From an uncultured Bacteroidales bacterium (GTDB lineage Bacteria > Bacteroidota > Bacteroidia > Bacteroidales > Tenuifilaceae): a DNA stretch of 14,789 nt. The position numbers and the translations under genes are program-made. Position 1 is the first letter of the stretch. Every line of letters begins with the position of its first letter. Below, in pieces: positions 13,576 to 14,789 of the stretch. The notes beneath the pieces were generated by a model, which worked only from the letters and a program-made list of their open reading frames with translations, had not been told where the DNA came from and did no database searches. Location: assembly GCA_937915475.1 (NCBI GenBank), contig CALGIR010000054.1, positions 1-14,789 on the forward strand, written 5' to 3'.

Positions 13576-14789
13576 GTGGATATTTTTGATAAACTAAGAG
13601 AAGGCATGGGCCCGATTGGCCAATACCACAAAGAGGGTCATGGTTACTTTGCATTTCCAAAACTAGAGGGCGAGATTGAACCCTGGATGATTTTCCGTGG
13701 CAAAAAAGTATTAACCTGGAGCCTTAACAACTACTTGGGTTTAGCTAACCACCCCGAGGTTAGAAAAGCCGATGCTGAGGGTGCCGCCCAGTATGGTATG
13801 GCCTACCCAATGGGAGCAAGAATGATGAGCGGACAAACAAGGCATCACGAAGAGCTGGAAGAGAAACTTGCCGCCTTTGTTGGAAAGCAATCAGCCTTCC
13901 TGCTTAACTATGGCTACCAAGGCATGGTATCAATTATTGATGCTGTAGTTTCGCGCAACGATGTTGTTGTTTACGATTCCGAGTCGCACGCTTGCATAAT
14001 TGATGGCCTTCGCTTAACCACTGGTAAAAGGTTTGTATTTGCGCACAACGATATGGAGAGCCTTCGCAAACAGCTTGGGCATGCTAGCCGCTTAGCTGAG
14101 AAAAATGGTGGAGGTATTCTCGTTATCACCGAGGGTGTTTTTGGAATGGCCGGTGACCTTGGAAACCTTAAGGCTATTGTTGATTTAAAGAGTGAATTTA
14201 AGTTTCGCCTTTTGGTTGACGATGCACACGGGTTTGGCACCATGGGTAAAACTGGTGCAGGAGCCGGCGAGCACTTTGGCGTTCAGGATGAGATTGACCT
14301 TTACTTTGCAACCTTTGCAAAAAGTGGCGCAGGCATTGGTGCATTTATTGCCGCCGATGAGGATATTGTAAGGTACCTAGCCTATAACCTACGCTCGCAA
14401 ACTTTTGCAAAATCGCTACCAATGCCAATGGTAATTGGTGCAATTAAGCGCTTGGAAATTATACAAACCCAGCCACAACTTAAGGATAACCTCTGGAAGA
14501 TTGTGCATGCACTACAAAAAGGACTAAAAGAGGCAGGACTGGATATCGGTAAAACCGAGTCGCCCGTTACACCCGTTTACATGAAAGGGAATATTCCAGA
14601 GGCAACCAATATGGTTTTCGACCTTAGAGAAAACTATAATATTTTCTGCTCAATAGTGGTTTACCCCGTAATCCCCAAAGGCCAAATTTTGCTAAGGCTT
14701 ATTCCCACGGCTGTCCACACCCTTGATGATGTGAAACTTACCGTTGATGCATTTGCAGAATGCGCTAAGAAGCTAAAAGCGGGTAAATA
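13576..14789 (+). CDS. PLP-dependent alpha-oxoamine synthase-family enzyme (open at window end)
   Basis: A fold type I PLP enzyme of the family that condenses an amino acid with an acyl-CoA (KBL, BioF, serine palmitoyltransferase). Translation from GTG at 13576 gives MDIFDKLREGMGPIGQY, the N-terminus I recall in Bacteroidota relatives; the ATG at 13606 would remove ten residues of it. There are 404 codons and the window ends in TA, probably the first two bases of a stop, since the length already fits the family. Key residues by eye: H138 (SHACII), which stacks on PLP; D215 and H218 (DDAHGFG); and the Schiff-base lysine K249 (ATFAKSG). Motifs differ from characterised serine palmitoyltransferases: GAR replaces GSR near 80-82, AK replaces SK at 248-249, and GA replaces GG at 255-256. 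The substrate is therefore open; sphingolipid synthesis is a reasonable guess for this phylum, not shown. Confidence 0.85.
   Translation, partial: MDIFDKLREGMGPIGQYHKEGHGYFAFPKLEGEIEPWMIFRGKKVLTWSLNNYLGLANHPEVRKADAEGAAQYGMAYPMGARMMSGQTRHHEELEEKLAAFVGKQSAFLLNYGYQGMVSIIDAVVSRNDVVVYDSESHACIIDGLRLTTGKRFVFAHNDMESLRKQLGHASRLAEKNGGGILVITEGVFGMAGDLGNLKAIVDLKSEFKFRLLVDDAHGFGTMGKTGAGAGEHFGVQDEIDLYFATFAKSGAGIGAFIAADEDIVRYLAYNLRSQTFAKSLPMPMVIGAIKRLEIIQTQPQLKDNLWKIVHALQKGLKEAGLDIGKTESPVTPVYMKGNIPEATNMVFDLRENYNIFCSIVVYPVIPKGQILLRLIPTAVHTLDDVKLTVDAFAECAKKLKAGK

Noticed and set aside
13576..14789. Firm naming of the last gene as serine palmitoyltransferase (spt), kbl or bioF
   Set aside because: Family membership is clear, but three active-site motifs differ from characterised enzymes, so a specific symbol would be a guess.
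1..14789. Search for a defence system, mobile element, CRISPR array, tRNA or att site
   Set aside because: Nothing seen: no long direct repeats, terminal inverted repeats, transposase or integrase motifs or cloverleaf; composition and gene content look uniformly core.

Overview
The window is about 14.8 kb of ordinary core chromosome from a member of the Bacteroidota, most likely the Bacteroidales/Marinilabiliales side of the phylum. This rests on several phylum-specific signs: a short principal sigma factor without region 1.1, a Bacteroidota-type RNA polymerase omega subunit, a PorD (DUF4835) gene of the type IX secretion system, A/T-rich gene starts with almost no Shine-Dalgarno sequences, and intergenic copies of the -33 TTTG / -7 TAnnTTTG promoter. 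I see no tRNA, rRNA, CRISPR array, insertion sequence, integrase or phage gene.

Layout, left to right. (1) 1-696: a 165-base leader with the best promoter in the window, then a small SAM-dependent methyltransferase. (2) 743-4080, + strand: thrS-infC-rpmI-rplT, the classic translation cluster (threonyl-tRNA synthetase, initiation factor 3, L35, L20), closed by a perfect 34-base palindrome. infC has no ATG at its true start. It begins at ATA (2770), 8 bases after a strong AAGGAGG, which is unusual for this phylum. (3) 4134-4508: a lone SiaC/DUF1987 phosphoprotein. (4) 4652-7157, + strand: an HtrA/Deg protease, then the primary sigma factor. A bidirectional terminator (7182-7217) separates it from the convergent block. 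(5) 7242-8081, - strand: fabI, with its own promoter. (6) 8208-13215, - strand: an operon-like run bamD-rpoZ-coaBC-porD-recN with gaps of 9 to 28 bases, ending in a terminator whose stem contains the recN stop codon. (7) 13216-13575: a divergent promoter region. (8) 13576 to the right edge, + strand: a divergent PLP-dependent enzyme of the alpha-oxoamine synthase family, starting with GTG; its stop codon falls at or just past the window edge.

Functionally the window combines translation initiation (thrS, infC, rpmI, rplT), transcription (rpoD, rpoZ), envelope biogenesis and quality control (bamD, porD, htrA), fatty-acid and CoA metabolism (fabI, coaBC, possibly the alpha-oxoamine synthase), DNA repair (recN) and one signalling phosphoprotein (siaC-like).

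I found no new multi-gene system. The points most worth checking are the ATA start plus rare Shine-Dalgarno of infC, the orphan SiaC, the Asn-to-Asp and Cys-to-Ser changes at two catalytic positions of CoaC, and the altered active-site motifs of the terminal alpha-oxoamine synthase-like enzyme.
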